DNA of 32,419 nucleotides, taken from an uncultured Alphaproteobacteria bacterium. Its GTDB lineage: Bacteria > Pseudomonadota > Alphaproteobacteria > CAAHEQ01 > UBA3637. Positions 1 to 8,319 of the stretch are shown one piece after another. Under the pieces are notes generated by a model, which worked only from the letters and a program-made list of their open reading frames with translations, was not told where the DNA came from and did not search any database. A program made the position numbers and the translations under genes. Where the stretch lies: NCBI GenBank assembly GCA_944392795.1, contig CALXXX010000017.1:1-32419 (forward strand). Reading direction: 5' to 3'. Position 1 is the stretch's first letter; every line of letters starts with the position of its first letter.

Positions 1-607
1 GACGTAATCGTCTAACATGAACATCAACGGTCCGAGTGTCTACACGAATCCCATGTCCCCATGCGGCTGTCAACATCCCTTCACGAGAAAAAACCTCTTC
101 AGGAGCAGACATGAAAATCTGCAACAATCGAAATTCTGTAGGACCTAAATGAATAATGTTTCCCGCACGTGTAACCTCTTTTTTTTCAAAGTCGACACGA
201 ATATCTCCATATGTTTTAGCTTCCAAAACTGGCTTTTTAACCTGCCGCCGCAACAAAGCACGAATACGAGCCATTAATTCCGGAATTGAAAAAGGCTTTG
301 TCAAATAATCGTCTGCTCCGGCTGTTAAACCGGAAACTTTATCAGCTTCATCTCCTCTGGCCGTTAACATTAGAACAAGTGTATGACGAATATCATGATC
401 TTGACGAAGTGATTTACAAATATCTATCCCTGAACTATGTGGCAGCATCCAATCTAACAAAATTAAATCAGGTTCTTGTGAACGAATTTCTTCAAGAGCT
501 TTTTTACCATCTGTTACTTGTATCGTTTCATAGCCGGCTTTTTCTAAATTATATTTTAAGATGGTTTGTAGACCAAGTTCATCTTCTACAATCATAATTT
601 TCGTCAT
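1..607 (-). CDS. phoB: PhoB-like OmpR-family response regulator (3' end outside window)
   Basis: A two-component DNA-binding response regulator; 202 residues are visible and the last roughly 25-30 lie off the left edge. The receiver domain occupies about residues 1-120: acidic pocket E8-D9, phospho-acceptor D52 inside LILLDWMLP, and the switch lysine in LTKPFS near residue 102. A winged-helix output domain follows, with LGPTEFRLLQ and VDTRTVDVHVRRLR. LLDWMLP and LGPTEFRLL are typical of PhoB, the phosphate-starvation activator, but another OmpR-class regulator cannot be excluded because no phoR or pst gene is in view. The ATG overlaps the rpe stop as ATGA, so translation is probably coupled to rpe. 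The gene has no visible promoter of its own and appears to be transcribed from upstream genes. Confidence 0.82.
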   Translation of the reverse strand, partial: MTKIMIVEDELGLQTILKYNLEKAGYETIQVTDGKKALEEIRSQEPDLILLDWMLPHSSGIDICKSLRQDHDIRHTLVLMLTARGDEADKVSGLTAGADDYLTKPFSIPELMARIRALLRRQVKKPVLEAKTYGDIRVDFEKKEVTRAGNIIHLGPTEFRLLQIFMSAPEEVFSREGMLTAAWGHGIRVDTRTVDVHVRRLR

Positions 608-1254
608 TGTTGCCCCTTTAATAACATAATCGCTTGATGCCAATCCGAAGATTTTAAAATATAATTCCCCGCCACTAAAATATCTGCACCGGCTTTAACG
701 CAATTTGGTGCTGTCTTATCGTTCAGGCCACCGTCTACTTCAATTTGTATTTTTTTCCCTTGAATCAGTCTTTTGACTTCCTGAATTTTATCAATCAACT
801 CATATCTAAACGGCTGTCCACCAAAACCCGGCTCTACTGTCATAACAAGGACTTGATCTAACAAATCCAAAAAAGGAATAATTGTTTCAGCAGGCGTTGC
901 CGGTTTTAAACATAAACCGGTATCAACCCCTTTTTCTTTTAATTGCATAAGTAAAGAACGAACATCTTCTTCTATTTCCGCATGTAATGTAATTCGATTA
1001 GAACCCGCCTTAATAAAGCTATCTAATAAAATAGATGGACGGCTCATCATTAAATGAACATCTAAAGGAACGGTTGAAGAACTTTTAATTGCTGAAACAA
1101 CCATAGGTCCGATTGTTAAATTCGGAACAAAATGACCATCCATTACATCTACATGAACAAAGTCTACGCCTGCCGAGCATAACTCTTTAACGACACGCCC
1201 CAAGCAAGCGAAATCCGCTGATAAAATGCTCCCGGAAACATACACGTTATCCAA
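604..1254 (-). CDS. rpe: Ribulose-phosphate 3-epimerase
   Basis: Interconverts D-ribulose 5-phosphate and D-xylulose 5-phosphate in the cytosolic pentose phosphate pathway. The 216-residue length is normal for the family. The opening SGSILSADFACLG, the metal-site HVDVMDGHFVPN (H34, D36), H67 in LDVHLM, the phosphate loop VEPGFGGQ (about 140-147) and D174 in EVDGG are the expected TIM-barrel active-site elements. The start is a TTG preceded by AAGGAG at good spacing; no in-frame ATG lies near. It sits 15 bp after the coiled-coil gene and overlaps the PhoB-like gene by 4 nt, so it belongs to the long minus-strand run. It supplies the xylulose 5-phosphate used by the transketolase at 8320-10293. 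Confidence 0.95.
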   Translation of the reverse strand: MDNVYVSGSILSADFACLGRVVKELCSAGVDFVHVDVMDGHFVPNLTIGPMVVSAIKSSSTVPLDVHLMMSRPSILLDSFIKAGSNRITLHAEIEEDVRSLLMQLKEKGVDTGLCLKPATPAETIIPFLDLLDQVLVMTVEPGFGGQPFRYELIDKIQEVKRLIQGKKIQIEVDGGLNDKTAPNCVKAGADILVAGNYILKSSDWHQAIMLLKGQQ

Positions 1255-1269
1255 AAAAAAGCTCCTTCA

Positions 1270-1689
1270 TTACTGTTGTTGAAGAACAGATAATTTACGC
1301 TTTAAGTCCTCGTTCGCTTTTTGGATTGTTTGATTGGCTCGCGTAATAACCTCATTTGTTTCTTTTTGGACAGCTTCGAACTCCTCACGTGCACGATTAG
1401 CTGATAATTGGGCATTAGAAATAGCTGCCTCTGCATCCGCTTTAGCTTTTCTAGCCATTGATTCAGCCTCTTTATATTTTTGTTCAGCAGCTGTCACTTC
1501 TTTTTGAGCTGCCGCTATAATCGCATCTGCTTCTTTTTGATAAGTCGCAATTTTAGCTTCAATCTCCGCTTTTTGTTTCTCATCAACCGAGAATTTAACA
1601 ACATTACTATCAACTGCCTGAGCAAAAGCACCTAAAGCCACAAAAGAAATTCCAGCTAAAACAGCCCCCAGCAAAAATGTTTTTTTCAT
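1270..1689 (-). CDS. Small secreted coiled-coil protein, function unknown
   Basis: A 139-residue protein with a clear Sec signal peptide (MKKTFLLGAVLAGISFVALG, likely cut after AFAQA, about residue 25). The rest is highly charged, Ala/Glu/Lys-rich and predicted to be one long alpha-helical coiled coil (about 35-135) ending in LQQQ. There are no cysteines and no catalytic motif. It resembles periplasmic helical-rod proteins such as Skp-like or F0F1 b-like coiled coils only in general character; no family can be named. A strong AAAGGAGG ribosome binding site precedes the ATG. It lies 11 bp downstream of the PilT-like ATPase and 15 bp upstream of rpe, so it is co-transcribed with them. A periplasmic role is inferred from the signal peptide alone. 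Confidence 0.75.
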   Translation of the reverse strand: MKKTFLLGAVLAGISFVALGAFAQAVDSNVVKFSVDEKQKAEIEAKIATYQKEADAIIAAAQKEVTAAEQKYKEAESMARKAKADAEAAISNAQLSANRAREEFEAVQKETNEVITRANQTIQKANEDLKRKLSVLQQQ

Positions 1690-1700
1690 ATTTTCCTCCT

Positions 1701-2840
1701 TTAAAAACTCTTAAATAACGGCTTACCTTGAATCATCTTAGCCATTTGAGATTCCATCAAAGTTGCCAAGTTAATTTTACCATCTCGAATAATCATACGC
1801 ATCTGATCAGCTTCTAATGGATTAGGATTAGCAAAACAATAATGCAATGTTGGAATCAACTTAACCGTCCCTGTCAGCTTTTGATGCACAACGGCTAAAA
1901 TACCGCGAGCCAACAAATCTGCCGCTAATTCTTCATTCATCCCCGCAGCCGAAGCATATTTAATAACGGAATTCAAAGCATCTTCCAGGTTGTTGGCGTG
2001 AATTGTCGAAATGACCAAGTGACCGGAAGTTGCCGCACGTAAGAGTTCACTGGCTGTTTCAGCCGTTCTTATCTCGCCAACCAGGATATATCTTGGTCTG
2101 CTTCGTAAAGCAGAGCGTAAACCGCCATCCCAATTTTGATTAACGACTTCCGTCTGTTTACAAATACCTAATCCTTTCTTTTTCGTTTGGTAAACACCAT
2201 CCAAAGGCATTTCTGGAGGATCTTCAATCGTATACGCAAATCCTCCTTCTGTTTCCAAATAAGTCTTTAATAAAGATGTTGCCGTCGTTGTCTTTCCCAT
2301 ACCTGTCGGACCGCCGAACAAAATAAGACCTGTTGCTGTATTTAATGAAAGAAGTTGATTAACTAACGGTTCTGGAATACCTAATTGATAGATATCAGGT
2401 ATGTGATGTGGCATTCGTCGAGCTGTATAATGAATACCTGTCACTGTTTTAATTCGTTCCACGCGATAAGTCGAAGTCCCATAATGCATAGAATAACTGG
2501 AGGCCCCTTGGAAATTTTCTTCTAAAGCTTTATGAAAATCCATTAAGTCTGGTGCATCAAAAACTTTTAAGCCGAATTGAGATTGTTTATCATGCACATA
2601 AGCAATTCTTTCCGGAGTAAAATAAATATCCGAGAACCAAACATCATCAATGCGAGGTAATAGACTTTCTTCATATGAAGGGGTCTCCAAAGCTTGCTGA
2701 GGAACCATCGGCGCAGCTTGAGGGACTTCCTGAATAACCTGAGGCGTAGATGGAGAAACAGAAGGTTCATGCATCGTTGTTGTTGCTTGTTCAACGGGTG
2801 GTTTAGGTGCAAAAATCATATTAACCTCTCTTATTTTCAT
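1701..2840 (-). CDS. PilT/GspE-superfamily secretion ATPase
   Basis: A cytoplasmic hexameric-type ATPase of the type II/IV secretion superfamily (PilT, VirB11, DotB/TraJ relatives), 379 residues. Residues 1-60 form a proline/glutamine-rich linker. An N-terminal domain containing SDIYFTPERIAYV follows, then Walker A GGPTGMGKTT (176-185), the Asp box around TIEDPPE, Walker B YILVGEIR (E256) and the His box SGHLVISTIHANN (H274, H281). The zinc-binding tetracysteine of GspE/PilB is absent, favouring a PilT/DotB-type enzyme. Two starts are possible: the ATG at 2840, which overlaps the znuB stop (ATGA), or the ATG at 2819 (MIFAPK), which has the better AGAGAGG site 5 nt upstream. No pilus assembly genes flank it. 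It could power the prepilin-like protein at 23712 or a conjugative or T4B-like machine; this is unresolved. Confidence 0.83.
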   Translation of the reverse strand: MKIREVNMIFAPKPPVEQATTTMHEPSVSPSTPQVIQEVPQAAPMVPQQALETPSYEESLLPRIDDVWFSDIYFTPERIAYVHDKQSQFGLKVFDAPDLMDFHKALEENFQGASSYSMHYGTSTYRVERIKTVTGIHYTARRMPHHIPDIYQLGIPEPLVNQLLSLNTATGLILFGGPTGMGKTTTATSLLKTYLETEGGFAYTIEDPPEMPLDGVYQTKKKGLGICKQTEVVNQNWDGGLRSALRSRPRYILVGEIRTAETASELLRAATSGHLVISTIHANNLEDALNSVIKYASAAGMNEELAADLLARGILAVVHQKLTGTVKLIPTLHYCFANPNPLEADQMRMIIRDGKINLATLMESQMAKMIQGKPLFKSF

Positions 2841-3664
2841 TCTTTTTTGAATGATAAGACTTTTTTTCTTAATATCTTCTTAACAACAGCAGTTATTACA
2901 TATGAGAGCACATAAAAACTCAAAGCGACGGCAACCATTGTTGGTCCAGTTGGAACATCGACTTCAAAAGAGAACCATAATCCTAAAACTGCTGATAGAA
3001 CGGCAACCAAAGTCGCAAAAAAGGCCATTTTTTCAGGTGTCTTTGAAAAAGGACGCGCTGCCATAGCAGGTATCACCAAAAAAGCAGGAGCTAAAAGGGC
3101 TCCCATTACTTGAATCCCGCAAGCGATAAAAAGACCTGTCATCAGTAAAAACAGAAATTCCAGCAATGAAACATTGATCCCGCGAGCTTTAGCTAAATCT
3201 CCATTAACTGCAATCAATATCCATTTTTTCCAAAAGACAAGTAATAAAGACAATACAATCCCATTCACAATCCAAATTAAAATAACATCTTCTCGGCTGA
3301 CTGTTAAAATATTACCGATAAAAGCGCTCATAAGGTTCGGATTTCCGACAGGTGCCAAAGCAAACAGAAGAATAGCAAGAGCTAATGAACTCTGTGTTAA
3401 AAAAGCCAAAACACTGTCTGTTGTCGCCCATCGTGAACGCTTTAAAAACCATAAAAGAAAAACCCATACTGCCGTCAATCCAATCAAAGAAACAATCGGC
3501 GAAGCTCCTATTAAAAAACCGACGGCCAGACCCAATACTGAACCATGCGCTAAAGTATCACCCAATAAAGATAAGCGACGCCACATCATCAAGCATCCCA
3601 AAGAGCCTGCTACAAACGCAACACCTAACGCTGCCAACAAAGCTAAAATCATAAAATCAACCAT
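2837..3664 (-). CDS. znuB: Zinc ABC transporter permease
   Basis: An inner-membrane permease of the ABC-3 family that forms the channel for Zn2+ (possibly Mn2+) delivered by ZnuA. At 275 residues it has the usual length. It is strongly hydrophobic, with about seven or eight membrane segments, the family stretch RRLSLLGDTLAHGSVLGLAVG (about 29-49) and GALLAPAFLVIPAMAAR in the second half. It overlaps znuC by 8 nt and its TGA overlaps the upstream ATG of the secretion ATPase, indicating translational coupling on both sides. Zinc rather than manganese specificity is inferred from the candidate Zur box upstream and the His-rich tail of ZnuC. Confidence 0.93.
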   Translation of the reverse strand: MVDFMILALLAALGVAFVAGSLGCLMMWRRLSLLGDTLAHGSVLGLAVGFLIGASPIVSLIGLTAVWVFLLWFLKRSRWATTDSVLAFLTQSSLALAILLFALAPVGNPNLMSAFIGNILTVSREDVILIWIVNGIVLSLLLVFWKKWILIAVNGDLAKARGINVSLLEFLFLLMTGLFIACGIQVMGALLAPAFLVIPAMAARPFSKTPEKMAFFATLVAVLSAVLGLWFSFEVDVPTGPTMVAVALSFYVLSYVITAVVKKILRKKVLSFKKE

Positions 3665-4346
3665 GAATAGGATTTCCTTTCAAATCATGTGTATGATTAT
3701 GATGGTGATGATAAGGCAAAACCATTCCTTTAAAGCAAGAAGTTCCTGCAACTTTCTCTGGAGCCCCTTCACAACAAATATGTCTGTTTACACACAAAAC
3801 ATGTTGTGTATTACGCATAACAAAATTTAAATCATGTGATACTAAAATAACGCAACATTTATGCTCTTTTTGATAAGTTAAAATCTGCTTGTATAATTGG
3901 CTTTCTCCTTCAGCATCTAGTCCTTGAGCCGGTTCATCCAAAATTAAAACATCCGGTTCATTTTGCAGGGCATACGCTAATAGAACTCTTTGCATCTCTC
4001 CACCGGATAATGTCGACATATCCAAATTCAAAAGACCGCGTCCGTTTACAATATCCAATGCTCGTTTGTCTTCCAAAAAACGCTTTACCGTTAACGGCAT
4101 GCTCGGATCAATCGTAATGCGTTGCGGCATATAACCAATTTTTAAATCGGCTCGATGATATATAGCCCCACTTGTCGGTTTTTCGATTCCTAAAATAAGT
4201 TTAACTAAAGTTGTTTTACCGCCACCGTTGGGACCAATAATCGTCGTCACTTGCCCAGCCTCAAAAGAACAGGTAATCCCGTCTAAAATCATATGACCGC
4301 CCGAAATATATCCGACATTTCGACAAGTAATTAGTGTTGTTTTCAT
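3657..4346 (-). CDS. znuC: Zinc ABC transporter ATP-binding protein
   Basis: The cytoplasmic ATPase that drives zinc import through ZnuB; 229 residues. All ABC motifs are present: Walker A GPNGGGKTT (38-46), signature LSGGEMQ (113-119), Walker B VLILDEP (133-139) and the H-loop histidine H171 in ILVSHDLN. The C-terminus carries a histidine-rich tail, HHHHNHTH at 213-220, as in several ZnuC proteins, probably for metal binding. It is the first gene of the minus-strand run and is divergent from znuA. AAGGAAAAGAG precedes the ATG. A candidate promoter, TTGCTT-17-TAAGAT, lies in the shared intergenic region. Confidence 0.94.
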   Translation of the reverse strand: MKTTLITCRNVGYISGGHMILDGITCSFEAGQVTTIIGPNGGGKTTLVKLILGIEKPTSGAIYHRADLKIGYMPQRITIDPSMPLTVKRFLEDKRALDIVNGRGLLNLDMSTLSGGEMQRVLLAYALQNEPDVLILDEPAQGLDAEGESQLYKQILTYQKEHKCCVILVSHDLNFVMRNTQHVLCVNRHICCEGAPEKVAGTSCFKGMVLPYHHHHNHTHDLKGNPIHG

Positions 4347-4355
4347 CTCTTTTCC

Positions 4356-4402
4356 TTGAAAAATCGAAATCTTATCTTATAATGAATCTAATTTTTAAGC
4401 AA
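4356..4402. promoter_or_regulatory. Divergent znuA/znuCB promoters with candidate Zur operator
   Basis: On the plus strand TTGAAA (4356-4361), a 16-bp spacer and a perfect TATAAT (4378-4383) would drive znuA. On the minus strand TTGCTT (4402-4397), a 17-bp spacer and TAAGAT (4379-4374) would drive znuC and the genes after it. Both -10 boxes fall inside an imperfect dyad, 4366-4388 (starting GAAATCTTAT), which matches the remembered Zur consensus GAAATGTTATANTATAACATTTC at roughly 16 positions. One zinc-loaded Zur dimer here could shut both directions. The promoters are read from the sequence; the Zur assignment is inference. Confidence 0.55.
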
Positions 4403-4416
4403 GGAAAGGAAATATC

Positions 4417-5271
4417 ATGCGTTCATTTTTTGCCTTTTTATTTCTGTTAATCAGTTTCCCTGCCATTGCAAAAGCGCCAAAAGTCGTAGCAACATTCTTG
4501 CCTATTCACTCCTTAGTCGCTGGTGTAATGGAAGATGTCAGCAAAGTTAATTTATTAGTAACGCGTGCAAACGACTCTCATCATGGCTATGAACTCAGAC
4601 CTTCTGAAATGAAAATCCTAAAAAACGCGGATATTGTCTTTTGGGTCAGTCCGGAATTAGAAACTTTTGTTCCTAAAGCTCTTCAAGAAGCTGCACCTAA
4701 TGCTATTTCTGTTCCGCTGATGGAAAAAACCCCGGATTTAACACTTTTACCTCTTTCCGATGGGCGAAAAGGAAATGATCCCCATATTTGGATGGATCCT
4801 AACAATGCGTTAAAAATGATTGATGTTATTGAAGCAACTTTATCTCAGAAAGATCCAGCCAACGCAAATAAATATAAAGCCGGTGCTAAAAAGGCAAAAA
4901 GTTATATTGAAGAATTAAAAAAGTTAAAGCTTCAGAATCAAAAAGAAACTATTGTGAGTCTACATGGCGGTTTTCCATATTTATTCGACTATTTTAGTAT
5001 AAACGGAACAGCATTAGGCATAGATGTCGACACATTAACCGGTCCAAAGACTATTCGAGAAACACAAAAAAAATTAAAAACACTTCATCCGGAGTGTCTG
5101 ATTATTGAACCCACCATGAAGAAAAAAGAAATTAAATTATTAACAAATGATGCTTATAAAACCATCAAAATGGATTTAATGGGATGGAAATTAACAGCCG
5201 GTCCCGGACTTTACACAAATATGATACGTCGAGATGTTGACCGCATAAAAAAATGCTTGAACGATAAATAA
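4417..5271 (+). CDS. znuA: Periplasmic zinc-binding protein of ABC transporter
   Basis: Captures Zn2+ in the periplasm and hands it to ZnuBC; 284 residues, cluster A-I/TroA fold. A Sec signal peptide (MRSFFAFLFLLISFPAIAKA) is cut around residue 20. Likely metal ligands are H55/H56 (SHHGYELRPS), H123 (DPHIWMDP) and H183 (VSLHGGFPY); E231 (IIEPT) and D253 also sit at conserved places. The charged His-rich loop of many ZnuA proteins is missing between residues 108 and 120, so the protein resembles the short-loop variants. AAGGAAAGGA lies 6 nt before the ATG, and a TTGAAA-16-TATAAT promoter lies upstream. The gene converges on priA with a 3-bp gap and no hairpin terminator. Confidence 0.93.
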   Translation: MRSFFAFLFLLISFPAIAKAPKVVATFLPIHSLVAGVMEDVSKVNLLVTRANDSHHGYELRPSEMKILKNADIVFWVSPELETFVPKALQEAAPNAISVPLMEKTPDLTLLPLSDGRKGNDPHIWMDPNNALKMIDVIEATLSQKDPANANKYKAGAKKAKSYIEELKKLKLQNQKETIVSLHGGFPYLFDYFSINGTALGIDVDTLTGPKTIRETQKKLKTLHPECLIIEPTMKKKEIKLLTNDAYKTIKMDLMGWKLTAGPGLYTNMIRRDVDRIKKCLNDK

Positions 5272-5274
5272 TCG

Positions 5275-7245
5275 TCAAAAAAACGAATAAGGATCAATAT
5301 CTATCCTGATAGTTACAGAAGAAGGCAGTTTCAATTGAGCGAGCCAAGTCGTTAAAATCGTTTGCAGTCGTATTGTTTTTTCTGATTTAACCAAAATTCG
5401 CCACCGATATTTCCCTCGAAGTTGATAAATAGGCGCTTGAACGGGCCCCAAAAATTCTACCCCGTTTAAAAAGGGAGCTTTAGAAATTAAAGCTTTAGCT
5501 GCACGTTGACACAGTTGCTCGTTTCCGGCGCTGATGATAATGGCGGCCAATCTTCCGAAAGGGGGCATCCCCAACAATTGTCTTGCCTGTATCTCCGTTT
5601 CCATAAAAACATCACGATCCCCTTTTAGCAAAGCTTGTATCACTAAATTTTGAGGACTATAAGTTTGAATAAAAGCCCGACCTTTATGAACAGATCTTCC
5701 TGCTCGACCGGATACTTGCTGCAACAATTGAAAAGTTCGCTCCGAGGCTCTTAAATCTCCCCCGGATAATCCGAAATCTGCATCTACAATACCAACCAAT
5801 GTTAAATTAGGAAAATTATGTCCCTTTGCCAACATTTGCGTCCCTATTAAAATATCCACTTCACCTGAAGCCAACTGTCCGCAAAGAGCATCAAAAGCCG
5901 AAGCATTGGATACCGTATCACTTGTAATAACTGCCGTTCTTGCCAAAGGAAAAACTTCTGCCACTTCTTCGGCAATTCGCTCAACACCGGGGCCACAAGA
6001 AATTAATGTCCCTTCTTCTCCGCAAGCAGGACACTTCGTCGGGATAGAGCGAGTATACCCACACTGATGACAAACCATAGCAGCCGGATGATGATGCTCG
6101 GTTAAAAAAACAGAACAATGAGGACATACTAATTTTTCTCCACACGCTCGGCACAATCGCATCGGCGCATATCCTCTGCGATTTAAAAACAATAATACTT
6201 GTTGATGAACCTGAAGCGTTTCTGCTATAGCAGACTTTAAAGCAATTGATAAAAAACCTTTTTCTTTAGCTTCTTTAGAACGCATATCCACAAGTGTCAT
6301 TTCAGGTAAAACCGCATCCTGAAAACGCTCTGGTAAAACCAAGCGCTGATAGCGCCCGGACTTCACATTACAATAGGTCTCCAACGAAGGCGTTGCTGAA
6401 GCTAATATAACAGAAAAAGAACCTAAACGAGCTCGAACAACAGCCATATCTCGTGCTTGATATAAAACACCGTCTTCTTGTTTATAAGAAGAATCATGTT
6501 CCTCATCAACAACAATTAAACCTAATTTTTGAAACGGTAAAAACAAAGCAGACCGAGCCCCAACGACAACCTGAGCACTCCCATTTGCTACAGCTTGCCA
6601 AGTATCCCTTCTTGTTTTCGGCGTTAAACCAGAGTGCCAACAAGCCGGTTGAACGCCAAAACGCTTTTCAAATCGTTTCAACCATGCGGTTGTTAATGTA
6701 ATTTCAGGTAAAAGAATTAATGCTTGTCTTCCTTGTCGAATAGCTTCTGCAATTGCTTCAAAATAAACCTCCGTTTTTCCGGAACCAGTCACGCCATCTA
6801 ATAAAGTAACGCTAAAAGTATTTTGCTTAACTTGTCTTGTTAAGTCATCAACCGCCTTTTGTTGAGACGATGAAAAAGAAACTTCCGCATGCCCAGGTAT
6901 CGGAGGCAAGAAAGAAAGCGGTTGTCTGCTTTTTTTATCAAACTCCGCTCCTGTTAACGCCATCTTAAGCACAAGTCCCGGAGGAGAAAGCGTATAAGAT
7001 GCCACCCAATCAATAAAAGAACGATTTTCTTTACTTAATTGAAAATCATCTATCATTTTATCAATCGGCTTAATCTTATTATCAGGAAAACTTTCATCAA
7101 TAGGCGTGTCCCAGACAACCCCAAGAATATGTGTTCTTCCAAAAGGGACTTGAACAAATCTTCCCGGCATTAAATTTTCCTCTGCAAAATAGGTGCAGAT
7201 GCCAAACGGGTTCGGTAAAAGAACAGATATTTTTTGCATTTTCAA
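5275..7245 (-). CDS. priA: Primosomal protein N' (replication restart helicase)
   Basis: A superfamily 2 3'-5' DNA helicase that recognises stalled forks and D-loops and reloads the replisome. Of 656 residues, about 1-110 form the 3'-end-binding domain. The helicase core has Walker A GVTGSGKTE (151-159), DEEH (247-250), SATPSLE and QVSGRAGR (510-517). The two zinc sites use eight cysteines, C365, C368, C374, C377, C392, C395, C405 and C408, all present. The start is either TTG at 7245, 5 nt after AGGAAAG, or ATG at 7239; the ribosome-site spacing favours TTG slightly. It is divergent from xerC across 39 bp, an arrangement I associate with Alphaproteobacteria. Confidence 0.96.
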   Translation of the reverse strand: MKMQKISVLLPNPFGICTYFAEENLMPGRFVQVPFGRTHILGVVWDTPIDESFPDNKIKPIDKMIDDFQLSKENRSFIDWVASYTLSPPGLVLKMALTGAEFDKKSRQPLSFLPPIPGHAEVSFSSSQQKAVDDLTRQVKQNTFSVTLLDGVTGSGKTEVYFEAIAEAIRQGRQALILLPEITLTTAWLKRFEKRFGVQPACWHSGLTPKTRRDTWQAVANGSAQVVVGARSALFLPFQKLGLIVVDEEHDSSYKQEDGVLYQARDMAVVRARLGSFSVILASATPSLETYCNVKSGRYQRLVLPERFQDAVLPEMTLVDMRSKEAKEKGFLSIALKSAIAETLQVHQQVLLFLNRRGYAPMRLCRACGEKLVCPHCSVFLTEHHHPAAMVCHQCGYTRSIPTKCPACGEEGTLISCGPGVERIAEEVAEVFPLARTAVITSDTVSNASAFDALCGQLASGEVDILIGTQMLAKGHNFPNLTLVGIVDADFGLSGGDLRASERTFQLLQQVSGRAGRSVHKGRAFIQTYSPQNLVIQALLKGDRDVFMETEIQARQLLGMPPFGRLAAIIISAGNEQLCQRAAKALISKAPFLNGVEFLGPVQAPIYQLRGKYRWRILVKSEKTIRLQTILTTWLAQLKLPSSVTIRIDIDPYSFF

Positions 7246-7284
7246 TGAAACTTTCCTATACTTTTCTTAAGGATATAAAAAAGC

Positions 7285-8238
7285 ATGCAAGACATCAAGG
7301 ATTTTCAACAACTCGCCTCAAAAGAAATTCTGACAGACATCATTGCTTGGCAAGAATGGCTGTCGACCGAAAGACGGCTATCCATACATACAAGCCAAAG
7401 CTATTTTATTGATTTGAAAGAGTTCTTCTGTTTCTTAAAAGATTATTTAGGGCACATCGTCCGAGAAAAGGATTTATCTGAATTATCCGTCTCAGATTTT
7501 CGTTCGTTTCTTGTCGATAGAACGGGAAAAGGAATCGGACGTTCTTCTATTGCTCGAGAAATGTCTACTTTGCGTAATTTTTTCCGCTTTTTACAACGCT
7601 CGAAAATTTTAGAAAATACAGCTATTCGAGCCGTTAGACCGGCTCGTCCGCCGCGAACGCTTCCAAAACCTTTAACAGCAGAAGATGCTCTTGCTTTATT
7701 ACAACAAGCCAAAAACATGCAAAAGGAACACTGGCAAGGTCTCCGAGATGTTGCTTTATTGACTTTACTATATGGCTGCGGTCTGCGTATTTCAGAAGCC
7801 TTAAATTTAAATATCCAAGATTTTCCAAGTTCTTCAGATACCTTAATTATTACCGGGAAAGGGAACAAACAACGCATTGTCCCGATATTACCCTTGGTTA
7901 GAAATGCGATGATAAGCTATCTAAAAGAACGTCCCTCTGCAGATTCAAACAGTCCTCTTTTTGTGGGCGCCAGAGGAGAACGATTAAATCCGGGCGTCGT
8001 TCAGCGTCAAATTCGAAAGCTCAGAACTGTCTTAGGTTTGTCTGAAACGGTAACACCTCACGCCTTACGGCACAGTTTTGCTACACATTTATTGGCGGCC
8101 GGAAGCGATCTACGCAGTGTCCAAGAACTTTTAGGGCATGCGAGCTTATCCGCGACGCAACGTTATACGGAAATCAATATCGAACAAATGAAAACAGTTT
8201 ATGAACATGCCCATCCTCGAGCCCATGCAAAAGATTAA
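7285..8238 (+). CDS. xerC: Tyrosine recombinase XerC
   Basis: A site-specific recombinase that, with XerD and FtsK, resolves chromosome dimers at dif; 317 residues. The N-terminal SAM-like core-binding domain spans about 15-110 and the catalytic domain about 130-310. The full active-site set is present: R168 (YGCGLRISEA), K192 (GKGNKQR), H259 and R262 (TPHALRHSFATHLL), H285 (LLGHASL) and nucleophile Y294 (TQRYTEI). XerC rather than XerD is chosen from the YGCGLRISEALNL form and the priA neighbour; the two paralogs are hard to separate by eye. AAGGA lies upstream of the ATG. The gene is a host recombinase, not a sign of an integrated element. Confidence 0.9.
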   Translation: MQDIKDFQQLASKEILTDIIAWQEWLSTERRLSIHTSQSYFIDLKEFFCFLKDYLGHIVREKDLSELSVSDFRSFLVDRTGKGIGRSSIAREMSTLRNFFRFLQRSKILENTAIRAVRPARPPRTLPKPLTAEDALALLQQAKNMQKEHWQGLRDVALLTLLYGCGLRISEALNLNIQDFPSSSDTLIITGKGNKQRIVPILPLVRNAMISYLKERPSADSNSPLFVGARGERLNPGVVQRQIRKLRTVLGLSETVTPHALRHSFATHLLAAGSDLRSVQELLGHASLSATQRYTEINIEQMKTVYEHAHPRAHAKD

Positions 8239-8263
8239 GCTATTTTTTATCTAAATTATTTAC

Positions 8264-8291
8264 AAAAAAGCTGGCTTCACAAAAGCTTTTT
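8264..8291 (+). terminator. Weak hairpin between xerC and tkt
   Basis: AAAAAGCT (8265-8272) and AGCTTTTT (8284-8291) form an AT-rich inverted repeat with an 11-nt loop, ending in a T run. It could be a weak terminator for xerC. It lies just upstream of a possible -10 for tkt (TATAAA, 8300-8305), with TTCACA at 8276-8281 as a poor -35. Confidence 0.3.
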
Positions 8292-8319
8292 ATGTAAGAT
8301 ATAAAAAAAAGAAAGGAGC

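Noticed and set aside
3174-3830. 218-residue plus-strand open frame over znuB/znuC
   Set aside because: It is antisense to two clear ABC transporter genes, with low-complexity Lys/Pro composition and no ribosome site; a shadow.
7285-8238. Tyrosine recombinase as a phage or integron integrase
   Set aside because: Length, motif form and the divergent priA neighbour fit housekeeping XerC; no att-like repeats or phage genes are nearby.
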